Below, piece by piece: positions 42,780-55,500 of a DNA stretch of 64,000 nucleotides. The first letter of the stretch is position 1; each line of letters opens with the position of its first letter. The DNA comes from Lepidonotus clava (taxonomy: Eukaryota; Annelida; Polychaeta; Phyllodocida; Polynoidae). The stretch is taken from positions 16,361,961 through 16,425,960 of the forward strand of contig OW387148.1 of NCBI GenBank assembly GCA_936440205.1. Reading direction: 5' to 3'. A model generated the notes under the pieces. That model made no database searches, was not told the DNA's origin, and was given only the letters and a program-made list of their open reading frames with translations. Both the position numbers and the translations under genes were made by a program.

Positions 42780-45700
42780 TACACCGCTTAACGGAGCCTG
42801 TATTGCCATCCCACCCTCAGATACGTATTATGGACGTATTGTTGTTCAACTCACAAACCCTACTGCCAGTGTGACAGAAATCAGAATCGTTGGCCCAACA
42901 GGTCTTACAAGAACAACATTGATGCAGCAAGATCAGAGTAAATCATACGTGAACATTAGCTGGACCCCAAACCCCAATGACTACTTTGAAAACAATAACA
43001 ATATTGAGAGTTTCTGTTTCTCAGCGGTCAGTTCTGAGGGTCAGTCCTCAGAGGAGAGGTGTGGCCAGTGGATGGCAGGTGTAGACCCACCTGAGGTTAT
43101 TACCTCATCACTTAGTCCCCTTAATGTGAAGGTGCACCCTGTAAACCCAACTCTACAGGTCCAATTTAACGAAGATATTGTCCGCCCTTCTTTTCACACT
43201 AACCTGGTCATAAAAGATGAACAGTCAGGGAAAGTAGTTTACAGTATAGATGTTGCATCTGAAGAAGGTATGCAATTGATACAATATCTTAGTGACGGGT
43301 TGATCAACATTGCAACAAACTATACCTTTGTTGAAAAAAGGCGATTTTCTGTAACACTTGAAAACGGTTTTGCTAAAGGTACATTGGGTTGTGGACCAGA
43401 AAGTAAAAGTTTCCCAATCAATGGCACTTGGTCGTTTGAGACGTTAGATGTTACACCTCCACAAATCACGATTTACCCACGGATATACAGGTATAATGCA
43501 AATGTGAGTATTGTTTGGTATGTTAATGAAGATATCGATGTGACAAAATCTACTTGTACGGTCTTCACCGAGGCAGGGGTAATTATAGACGAGAATGGTT
43601 GTATAAATCAAACTTGGAAGGGAACCGGTTTATCAGAAGGTACATACATAATTAACGTTACAGAGGTTGATCTTGCAGGTAATGTAGCCTCTGTGATATA
43701 TAGATGGTATGTTGATCTAACACCTCCAGTTGCTAAGATAATAGCTTCTTTTGACGGAAACATGACAAACATGAGAACCATAATACTTGATTTTGACTGC
43801 CCCCCAAAACCATATTGCTTCTATAACTGTTTCCTTGAAAATGATGTCCGTGGGCACATTCCTATTCCATCCTGCTACACAAGTTCGGGGACCTCGGTTT
43901 ATTTGTCCGATGAAACCCGGTACCAAATAACAATCAACCCAGTGGATGATGTCGGTAACGTCGGGGAAAACGTTACATTTAGCTGGATTGCTGATTTCAC
44001 TGCCCCTAACATAACCAATATAATCTCTGCAGATAGTCCATGCAATGAAAGCTTGTCGCCAGAAGTTTTTCCTCTTCCTTCGGTAGAAGATAACTTCGAC
44101 CCCGATCCGAAGCTTTCTCATTCTGACCTAGGGAGCAGAAGTTCCTGTCAGATATTGCGGACGTGGACGGCTGAAGATGCAGCAGGTAATGTTGTCACGG
44201 CGGTTCAGACCATCACACTCACCCACACCCCTGAAGTGAGTCTACTGTCACCTCTCAGGCTCCCATGTGACCCGGGTCAGACAGTAAAACTCTCAGAAGA
44301 CACCGCAAACGCCGACAACGTTTGTTCTCGGAGTGTCAACCTTACCTTCGTGGATTCAGAACTGTCTCCAGGATGCCCCTCAGATGTGACCAGGACCTGG
44401 TCTGCTGTGGATAGCTGTGACCAGAGTTCTCCTTCTGTCACAAAGACCCAAAGAATAGTGCTCTTCAGTATATGTCCGCCTTCAGCCTGTGGTAGAGAGA
44501 ACCAACCGCCGCGTGGGACATGCGTTGACGGCAGCTGCTTATGCCATTCACCATGGGAGGGACAGGACTGCAATGTCGTCATGTATAAGCCTGTGATCAA
44601 AGAAGTGACAGAAAAGGTGGTACTGAAGGAAAGTGAGGAATACACTGGAATGCTTGAAATTATCCAGGGTACACCCCCAATATACTGGAGGATTCGTGGT
44701 GGTCCCGATGGTTTTTCAATTAATCAAATAAGTGGCCTCATGGAATGGACGGCAACTGTTGTTGGTGAGGTGACAGTCCCTGTTATTGCAGGGAATAGCG
44801 TTGGAACTGATGAGGTCGATTTGAATATAACAATCATTCCTGGGTACACAGCAGAATTAAATCCTCTTCAGCAGGTTACCTTTCCAAGAGCTACACCAGT
44901 TGTACTTTCTGGTAACATCACATACGAAAACGACAGCCTTATTGAATTATTGTCATTCGGAAAAGTCCCAGTGGATGTCTTTATTTTGCTTTCTGGAACC
45001 ACCCGTAAGATTCAGACATTGACAAAACCTGATAAAACATTTTCAGTCACGTTTGAACCATTGAGAACGGAGTACGGATCATACGAGGCGTTCAGTGTAC
45101 ACCCTGGAGTGGCCCCTTCTCAACCAGCGATCACCTGGAAAATACTGGGGATGAGCCTCACCCAGCCATCTGTCCTTATTCAAGATCAGACGCTTGGCAG
45201 CATAGACAAAGTCTATCAAAACATCTCTCTGCTGGTAAATGACGGCCCAGAAGCACTGACAAATATACAGGTTGCCTCAATACTGAACGTCCCTCGAAAC
45301 ATTGAAGTACAATTAAACTTTCCCGCTGGTGGGCAGGTTCCTGCCTTGCAGACAGGAGCCCGGGTTGCAATCAACGTCCGTGTAAAGGCAGACATGGCTT
45401 TTGGATCTATCAGGGTGTTTGTCACCCTTAGAAGTACACAAGGTGTTAGCGTTATCCTCATTCTGAATATTCAGATATCACAGTCAAGACCTTATCTTCA
45501 AGCTGACCCGAGCAGGTTGGATGTTGTGTTGTTCAGGGGAGGGCAGGAGGTGGTCAATGTCAATATCAGCAACACTGGTTTTGCTCCTGCCACTGGGGTC
45601 TACGCTGACATCCCCAACGTTATCTATATAAATGTCATTCAGTTCGGCAATTCTAGCTATGCAACTGATAAGCAGGACATGGCAATAGGGCAATCACTGC

Positions 45701-48700
45701 TCTTGATTTTGCAGTTTTCTGCACCTAGGGAATCTGATCTCGGGCGGTACAGTGGTTGGATAACATTAAGTTCAAATGAAATCCAATCAAACGTTCGGTT
45801 TGATATCAAGATAATATCTGATGAAAACGCAACAGTTTCTTTTAGAGTTGAGGATGAGTTCACATATTTTGCAAACATGAATCCACTGGTAGAAAATGCC
45901 AGGGTGCGAATATACAACAGTATAAGAGGTATTAACATGTTGGAGACAACCGAGGCCGGTGAGGGGGTAGCCACATTTACAGACGTACCGGAGGAGACGT
46001 ATGAGGTCAACGTGGAGGCCCCCCAACATCAGGGGGTGCGAGCTGTGTACGTCTTTAAACCAGGGGCCAGCTCCTTCAGAATATTTCTCAAGAGGACGGC
46101 TGTGACCTATAGATGGAGTGTAACACCAACTGAGATAAAGGACGTGTACAAGATACAAGTGGAGGCAGATTTCCAGACTCGGGTTCCCATGCCCGTTGTG
46201 ACCGTATCACCGAATTCTGTAGAACTTGAGCCATTTGAACTTGGATTAGCTGACAGCTTTGAGCTCAACTTCACAAATCATGGATTGATAAGGGCTGAAA
46301 GGTTTGGCTTCCAATTTCCAACAAATCATCCCAGCTTGGAATTTATAATTCTTGCCAAATTTGAAAAGCTTGAAGCACAGACCTCCAAGATATTGCCTGT
46401 GAAGGTGAAACAAAAGGTTGGGGGACGGAGGAAGCGAGCTGCATGTGGAGGGTCCGCAAATTTTCACTTCAGTTATAAATGTGGAAATTGGATCCTAAGA
46501 AATATACAGTTTACCTTAGTTATACCACCTTACCAGTGTCCAGTTCCTTTCGGAAGTTACCCAGGAAGAGGTGGCTCTGGATTTTGCAGACATGGCTATG
46601 TACCCGGTGGTAGTGGGGCTAGCTTATGTGACCCATGTTTTCAGGCCTTCTTTAATTGCCTCTGGAGTTTTACCCCATTCCCTCCTATTGATTGTGTTAC
46701 TATGGGTATCACCATTGCTCTTGGGGAGCCTATTCTATCAGAATACTTTGCATTTATGAAGTGTTCCAAAGATTATGTTTTAAGTCTTGGGAAGAAAAAA
46801 GATATACCAATGAATCTATTGTCATGTGTACTTGACATAATTAAGGAATGTAAATTGCTAGAGCCACAGGGATCAAGACAAAAGCGGGATGTCAGAAAAC
46901 AACTTATATTGAACCATGCATTAGCAACAAAACCGTTTATTACTTTGCTAAAATGGAAACTTGAATTATATGGGAAGGATGTGTGGCTCGCAGTAGATGA
47001 GGAGGAGTGGCTTAATGCAGCTTTTATTCCCAGAATTTCTGATCAAAGTGATCAAGGTCAATGTATTTCTGAGGACGAATTTGACCAAATTACAAGCATG
47101 ATTCCACCCTCTGGTGTGACAAACCAAGATGTAGCCGACTTTGTAGAACGATGGAACAATACCTGCTATGCATGGGTGAGTGGTAAAAAAGAACCAACTG
47201 AAAATAGCCCAAACCAAATGTCGTACAGTAAAATCAGGAGTTTTAAACAGGAAATAGCAACATTGAACCAGGAGGCAACAGCGGCCGGTTTCGAGTCGTT
47301 TGTGGAACTGTACAATGACCGATCCCAAGCCATCAACGAGGTGACAAACTGGGACGAAGAGGAAGGTGTCTGTGCTGTTGTAAGAGTCAGAATTGAACAG
47401 GAGCTTGCTCTAACAAGGGAAGGTTTTATAGCTAAACTCGAGATTGACAACGGAGAAATATCGACGTTAAGGAAAATCGATGTTACTATAAAGATTAGAG
47501 ATGCTGAAAATGGGGACGACTCAACCGCACTGTTTTCGATTGGCAATGCTACGTTAGGAGGGTCTATACAGCCTGACAGATCCCTGGCCATGCAGCAGAG
47601 TGGAGAGTTGAACTGGCTGATGATTCCCTATTCTGAGGCAGCCCCCAACCAGGATAAATACTACGACGTTGGAGGGACGCTTCGCTATGAGGTCAACGGG
47701 AATCTAATCCCTGTCCCACTCCTGCCCGCAAGGATCAGAGTGAAGCCCGACCCTCTCCTCCTGGTACATTACTTCTGGGAGAAATTTGTAATATCTGACG
47801 ATCCTTTCACAAAGAAGGTAGAAGATGCAATTCCCTTCAATCTCGGAATTGCAGTGAAAAATGCTGGGAACGGTACAGCTTATAATCTACGAATTACGTC
47901 TAGCCAGCCTGAAATCATAGAAAACGAGAAGGGCCTTCTAGTCAATTTCAAAATGATTGGGGCGAGCATTGGCAACATGGACATAATGCCATCTCTGACT
48001 GTGACGTTTGGGGACGTGGGACCAGATAGGACTGTGGTCGCCTCTTGGTGGATGGTTTCTAGTCTCAAAGGCACATTTACGAACTACAGTGCAACCTTTG
48101 AGAACGAGAACCCTTTGGGTGATCCACGCCTTTCACTCCTCGACGAGTTGGAGGTGCATGAGTTGATACGCAGAGTACGGATCACTGACGTTGAGGCCGA
48201 TGATGGTATTGAGGACTTCCTTGTCAATGAGAAAATTGACTACAACATTTTCCCTGATGCTGTTTTCAGCTCGAGTACTTTAAAGAGGTATGATGTTGAA
48301 GTTGGGAATATCTCGCTAATAGAATCTACAAACAATAGCCTTTCTATTAAATTTACCCTTGAGGCTATCCCATCATCCATTGGGTTTGTGTATTATAGAT
48401 TTAATACTTCAATAAAAGTTGACGAATTGGTATCCATGAGGAGTCAGGAATTGATACTGAGTAATGTTCAGGCATCAAAACAGCTACCAGCGGAGAACGC
48501 ATGGTTTACATCAATGATTGGTGATAGAAAAGTCAAAAAGCTAATTGGTCACATATTTGACTATGTCCAAAATGATGGAGCTGTACACTATTACAATATC
48601 ACACTAAACTCCATGTATTCAGAATCTGCTGTCACCATTAGACCTTCTCCCCCACCCGTTAACGTTACGTTACGTCCGCTAGATCTAACCACTGCCTCTG

Positions 48701-49293
48701 CCACAACTGAGATGTCAACCACAGAGGAGGGTAGTACTGTCATATCTACCTTGCCAGAAAGTACCACTCCCATTTCTACAGCATCAGGTGATAGCACAAC
48801 TGTATCCACTTCACCTGATGCAAATGATATTACTACCACACCAATGGGACCCTCATCAGAGTCGACAAAAGCGCAGGATAACAATCCTTTAACTTCAGCT
48901 GAACCCGAAAGTAGCCCAACCTCACCAGCCGGCCCTGGGATCAAAACCCCAACCCCTACCCCTACTCCAACCCCTACCCCTACCTCAACCCCTACCCCTA
49001 CCCCTACCCCTACCCCTACTCAAACCCCTACCCCTACCTCTACTTCAACCCCTACCCCTACCCCTACTCCGACTCCTACTCCTACATCTACTCCAACACA
49101 AACCCCTACCCCTACCCCAACCCCTACTCCAACACCTACCCCTACCCCTACCCCTACCCCTACACCTTCCCCTACTCCAAGCCCTACTCCAACCCCTGCC
49201 CCTACGGTTACCCCAATTCAAAAAGTGATTGGGGCAGCATTCATACCACTCATTGTATATCTAACAGCCATATGCTACTCGTGTTCCAGATAA
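42780..49293 (+). CDS. Gene A exon 2, 3' part: large multidomain extracellular protein
   Basis: Continues the 13692 frame once the insertion is removed; the joined protein would be 2,449 aa. The family is known to me only as large invertebrate secreted or surface proteins. Visible parts: [17 protein letters not shown] directly after the junction; Ig-like/HYR-like repeats ([33 protein letters not shown]; about 640-840); an EGF-like module ([17 protein letters not shown], about 860-880); beta-sandwich-like repeats; two furin-type sites (GGRRKR near 1496, SRQKR near 1645); a conserved [13 protein letters not shown] block near 1950; a Thr/Pro stalk (about 2334-2420); and a hydrophobic C-terminus ([17 protein letters not shown]) as a membrane or GPI-type anchor. 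Many N-glycosylation sequons fit an extracellular role. Here it is cut off from its signal peptide by the transposon. Confidence 0.85.
48945..49197 (+). repeat. Hexanucleotide repeat coding for a Thr-Pro stalk
   Basis: Imperfect cccta/cccaac hexamers (accccт-like, mostly acccct) encode alternating Thr-Pro with occasional Ser and Gln. Such regions are usually heavily O-glycosylated and length-polymorphic. Confidence 0.85.
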
Positions 49294-49716
49294 ATATGTA
49301 TACAATTGTCTCCAGACAGGCCTAAGTGGCCTGCCTGCAAATGAATCACGGTTTTCGTTGCAATTGTCTGCAGTGTATTAGTTAACCAGACTAGATGAAA
49401 TGTTTTACTAACAATCTATTATTGCTAAGTTCACATATATATCAACAGATTAATACTTCTGGATATATTCTCATTGATAGCCATTTTGATGCCTAACCTT
49501 AATAAGTGAAACATGAGAAACATTGAACATACCAACAGGGGTAGCAAAGCAAGAGTAAACAGCAAGAGTTGCTTGGCACTTATAAGCAGTCCAAAACACA
49601 GTAGTTGGCAGCACTTCCCCCCACCCCTCTCTTATCATACATATCACATATTTCCATAAACAGTTCCTATATTCTTTGCATCTGTGTATATATCGCCAAT
49701 ACAAGTATGTAAATAT

Positions 49717-50283
49717 CAGGCCCGTACCCAGGGAAGGAGGTGGTGGGTGGGCCACCCCCCCCCCTCCCCCCACAGAGCATCACTCAAAATTAGTTCCACC
49801 CAGGTAGTAAGACTCTTTCTTCCAAATTCCTTATAGTCAAAAATTAAAGGAAAAGTTCAATTGAACCAGCTAATTTACTGTTCTTTTCCTTTTCAAAAAC
49901 CTTTGGAATTTACTTTTCAGGTGCAGGATGCAGCGTAATTTTGGATAGTGAATATCTTACTCGAGACCTTGCCCTGTTTCATGGGTTTTCTTCAGGTTAA
50001 CTCAAGAAAAATAGTCTTGATAGAAGTCCTAGTTTTAGTTTAGGAAAAATAGAAAGTGATGTTTGATGAATTTACAAACCTGCACCATTGGGTTTGCCCC
50101 ATTTTCATATCCAAATAGAAATATTGTTTAATACAGAGGACATGCTCTGCCTCCATTTTGTGCTGTAAGATTATACATGGAACTTTTAAAGTACTTCCCC
50201 AATATTGTATAACCAAAAACATAGACGAGTTCCACTTTATGGAACTCACCACCGCCCCGTGGCCAACCCTGGGTACGGGCCTG
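49717..50283. repeat. 567-bp MITE with caggcccgtacccaggg termini
   Basis: The left end caggcccgtacccaggg and right end ccctgggtacgggcctg are exact inverted repeats of 17 bp. The interior starts with G/C runs and is otherwise AT-rich and non-coding. A clear target duplication was not identified. Confidence 0.8.
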
Positions 50284-51738
50284 AACATAACTGTATAATC
50301 TAAAATGTAAATGTTTCAAAAGTTAATTTACGTAGTAAAGAAAAGAATGTCATGAGATTTAACGATTGTGATAGGTAAATGAACAAACCATCTAGATTAT
50401 TCGGTTTCCAATGATAGGCCTACATATGTCTACAATGATTTCCTTTTTTTCGGAAAATGGTGAAATATCCTCATTCAAAATGGTGTGCTGAATCGTATTT
50501 ATATCCTATCCTATGAAGCTGTCTTTTACCGAGTGTCTGACCGATCTCGAAAGGGCAGAAAGTAGGAAACTACTACTCTGTGTACTCTCATTTGCAATCG
50601 TAAAACTATGGATGGTAGGAGATATCTTTTAGTTCTGTTAGGTTGTTGATTATTGTATTCTGGACAGATAGGCCTATATTTATTGATTGGAAATAACACT
50701 GACCTTGCTGTCCACAAAGGTGTTTGGTGATGGGCTTTATGCTAGGTTTGGAAAAACCGTGATTCACAGTGCATTAAAATCTGGATTGATTACACAAGCA
50801 GCTATCTTGCAATTGTTAATCAGACCACAGATCATCGATTGAAGCAAAATTGTATAAAAATGTCAATAAACTGATTTCTTGTTTTGCAAACCTATGGGAT
50901 CAAGATGTTCATAGCCATCTGATTAAGAAGTTTATACGAAGGTACAGATGGTAATCAGTAACAAGAACACTTCGCAGTTATCGTGACAAAAAGAACAAGT
51001 AACAAAATATCCAAGAGAATATAAACAAAGTTTTGATGAATGGTAAAATCCATGGTTTAATATTTGCCGCAGTTTCTTCATTATTTCTCATTTTTCATGT
51101 TCACTGTTTACTTAATATTTATCGTTTATCAAGGAACTACCTATACGCACGACGTCGCCTATACATGCCTCACTCTTTCTGGGACAAGGTCGCGTGGATT
51201 GACTCTTATACAAGCGACACATTAGTAGTACAGGGAATTTTTCGTTTCACTATATAATCGACAATGTCGCATGGATTGGTTCTACAATACACGCAACATG
51301 TAAGTCGTATAATGGGTAAGGGAATTTATTGACAGCTCCTGTTCGGACACGATCACAATGTACGACAAGTAAACAGAAATGGGAGTTTGGTGCTTGTCGT
51401 GTATGTAGATCAAGTCGCTTATATTATGTGACTTGCTTTGGCGATATTATGTCTAGAGACATTGTGAATAAAAAAGATAATTCATAGATCACAATGATTA
51501 GATATCCTGTTGCTGGTGAAGAAGGGGAGAGTGTGGGATGTCTGGACTTACCATAAAGTTATGATTTGTTTTGGAAACGGATAACCTTGTCAAATTTTAA
51601 GAAATATCGTTTGTAGCGATGGAATTTAATGGACTTTATACAAAAAAAAGTTCTTTTCTAACATAAATAGCAATTTCACTTCCTGGAACGTCCGGGACTG
51701 TTCCAGGAAATCCGGGGCCGTTGGAAGATTATAAGTAT

Positions 51739-52122
51739 AAAGGCCATATTCCACTTTGCGTCAGGTTCCGTTTGCGGCTGCTATTTAGGGGGGCCGCAAG
51801 CAGTTTGCGTTTAAAATACCAACATGCTGGTATCCCCAAGCCTGTGACGCAAACAGTGGCAGCAAACAGTGGCCGCAAACACATATATTCCACCTCATTT
51901 GCGGCCACGTAAACTCGTTTGCGGCCGCCGCTAACTCGTTTGTGGCTGCCACGAACTCGTTTGTGGCCGTTTGCTTGCGTCTGCTGGCCACAAGCAAGTG
52001 GGATATACCCTACCACGTTTACGTTTGCATTTGCGTTTACGTTTGCGTTTGGGGAGTTTGCGGCCGCTTGTGGAGTTTTCTCGGGTGCCCGCAAACGCGA
52101 ACGCGTAGTGGAATATGGCCTT
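51739..52122. repeat. 384-bp MITE built from TTTGCG/CGCAAA words
   Basis: Termini aaggccatattccac and gtggaatatggcctt are exact inverted repeats. The interior is unusual: it consists largely of short words such as tttgcggccgc, actcgtttgtggc and cgtttacgtttgcg, which recur in both orientations. It shares its terminal sequence with 55750-55958. Confidence 0.75.
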
Positions 52123-52514
52123 GAGTCGCGCGTATAGTAAAAATAACACGCGCGATGCGTAAGTAGCATACGGAAATGGTAATTTACAGGTGGTTTGATT
52201 CTTGTCGCATACATAGTTCACCGTATTCAGGCGACGTCGTGCACACACATAGCCAGTTCGGCGGATCAAGGCAAAACAAAGATAATGCAAACGATGTTGA
52301 ACGTGAACTATTGCATGACTTTTTATTCTGAACTATTAAGTAATAGTTACATCTTTAATGTACATCAAAATAATAAATCACAAATTTTGAAGCATGCAAA
52401 TAACAGTTGATACGACAACTAATTAAAACTTACAAATATTTCTTACTTCAGATACCAACTATCATAAACATGAATAGCAGAGAATCTTTGATGTTAGTGT
52501 CCTTTAAAAGTCCT

Positions 52515-55500
52515 TTATCCTCTGTGATAAATTGCCTGCTCCCCTGGAACCAGTGTTGAGGATGATGTGACGCAATGATACCCTTCATCCTGCATGCTTA
52601 CACTGAAGTTTATGCATTGGTCATCTCTGGCACATCTATAAATGAAAAGTACACAGCAGGAACAGTCTGTTGTTAATGGTCAACAATGGTCAAAGATAAT
52701 TGAAATCAGTCCCAGCACTGGCACCTGGTGAACGGACACCCGTATGTGCTATTGATGCACTAATGCTTAACACAAATATGGCATGGAGGTTCCATGATCA
52801 CAATGGTAAAATCGTTAATGCTATATAAATAAAATCCGTATATTTTTCAGGATATATCAAGGCTAAAGACCTGTATGAATATCAAGAAGAAAACGAAGAA
52901 TTTTTAACATTTGAAAACCTAAATATCACGCAGACTCCTATAGTAAATCGGAAAAGAAGAGAGTACATATAAATTTTCTTCTGGTTGTGTACTTGTTATA
53001 ACATATTGAAAAGATCATGAGGAGGCATAGTAAAAGTATTACTGGAATCAATGGTGCTTCCAGCTTTTTGGAAAGGTGGGGGTACGCTAAGTTTACATTA
53101 AAATATCTCAATTTGGTATCCCCGTACCCCCCCTACCTAAACCCAACACTGGGTATAGGAAATCATGCTGAATAGATTCAAGAACCTTTATGGTAAGAGT
53201 ATCGGTGTCTATCCATGTCATCTGTATTTCTGTGCCATCGATATTTTGTTGATTATCTGGTCAATTTTCATTTTATGAGCACACATTTTCATATGGTGTA
53301 GTATACCAATCAATAAGTAATTGGTGTTATTCAGTTGATAACTTCTGCTAAATACAATAGTTGTTCTTTACCTAAATTTGGCCATTATGTGGAGTCAATC
53401 ATCTGTTGTTAATGGACTTTTTACGTCTTAATTATTCAATTAGCAGCTCCCTGACTTTTGAGTTTCAATTTGGCTGTTTTCCCCGACCCTAAGCGGCAAG
53501 GAATGCTCCTAATATAAGCCACGCCGTGACTTCGAGCATAGTTATCATTGCAGTAGCAATTTATGTAATCAGTATTTTCCACTAAAATACTAACCCGTAG
53601 ACTCCATATTTGTAGAATAATGCCAGCCATGTGAACATTTACGCCTAGTTTGAATTGTGTATTATCATGAATTTTATTTTTGTATGTTAAATTATAAAAA
53701 AAGAAATGGCATTTTGTAATGAGAATGCCCCTAATATAAGATGCGCCCAAAACCCAAGGTCTTAGGGGATTTATTTTCGTCAGCTGCCCCTAACAAAACC
53801 TGCGGCTTATAATAGTTTGTCAATTAACTCAGACTGATTAAAACAAACCTTCTGGCACATTCCAGTGGAGACGTCACTATGGTAACGGAAGTGGGTTCTG
53901 GGTGGGAACTGGCGACAAGGTTGTCATTAGGAACTAAGCTGAAAGTCACTTCACGTTTCATGGTCCACGGGTCAGCATCTCCGTCTTCACAGAAAGAGAA
54001 CCATAGAACATGTCTCACAAAACAGTTTTTATAAAAACAGAACCATAACACGTCAGTGCCATTGTCATAAAGGATATCCTAAGCCGACTGCACCATGACA
54101 GCAGCGCTTAAAAATGAGGACAGCTTGCAAACTTAAAGGAACAGTTTTCTAAAGAAACAAAAAGAATGTGATGTTCAAATGTTTTAATGTATTCGTTGTG
54201 TGCAATTATAAAAGAATAGTTGCGAAGGGTTAATCATTAATCACATGGCTTCCTGTCTGGTCATGATGTCCTCAATGCCCTCAGATGGCCTTTCGGGGTT
54301 TTGACATCATAACTGAACCATACATATACTAATTACCCCTCTACCTCCCCCGCTGCCCTATATATACGCAGCCTGGGAAGTGGATGAAGTGGACAAGATT
54401 AGGTCTTCGTGAATAAAATTAGTTGGGCCTGTATGGAATGAAATGCACATGATTGACTCTATTTTCATCAATCAAGACAGTCAATTATACTTACATCAAA
54501 ACTGGTCTCATATTTTTCTAGGATAATTGTTTATCATAAGACTAACGTTGTATGTGTATCTTCAGAAGGACGCATTACATTAACTGTGTGCTGCAGAGCA
54601 AGTGTTAGATCTTACTATATAAAGGTTTTTCTTAAGATTTAAATGTCCCACATAAGGCACCATATGCATGGCAAGACACACAAAAGAAATGTTCCACCTA
54701 GTAAATACGGAAAATATCCAAACAAATCCTTCCAAATGAACAAACTACTTCCACTTATATACGTTATTCCTATACTAGGTATTCTAACTAACTGGCCATT
54801 TTAACGATACATTCACAATGTATTTGCAAAATTAATTGATACGACACAAAATGCGATGCACCCAGCATCATCAGCCAGATGCAGTATACACTGTCAAGAA
54901 AAATTACCAAAATTAATGTTAGCTCGATGAAACTCCCTAGTCGAATGACACACTATGCATATGCGACCGAGGATTCTCATCACCAAGGATTTATATAAAA
55001 AGAAAATTACTAACTCCATCAAAATAACATACCTGTGTGACTTCCTTTAAAATTATTTTCTTTTACCTAATCTATTTGCAAACACCCTCATCCCATTTTC
55101 ATTTTTTGCACAAATTTGTCATAATCGTTTTCACAAGTACTTATCCCCTTGAATCGCAGGGAATTCAAATTAATGGATCTGTTCATTTGACAACTGCTTA
55201 TATCAATATAATGCAAGCGATTATGTATGACATATGTCACAACACGTCGCAAGCACCCACGTCACCCAGAGTGAATGGTGAATGGATTGAGCGTGCTTCT
55301 TTTTTTTTTAGAAACTTTCTGACAAGCAAAGTAATCATCTATTACCTGTCCTGCAAAGGTAGTGGTAATAGTTGTCCGTGTCAGCATCAGCCCATCTCCT
55401 TTTTGCATCATGTGTCTGCATTTGACCTCTTCTGACAAGTGTTAATTGCATTGGTTCATTTGGTGACCATTTCTCGTAGTCTAGAGGGCTTCCATCTACC

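Larger units (their letters stand above)
49294..52514. other. Intergenic region between genes A and B
   Basis: No gene was recognised. It contains two MITEs, at 49717-50283 and 51739-52122, listed separately. A minus-strand aataaa at 52322-52327 is a plausible poly(A) signal of gene B. Confidence 0.5.
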
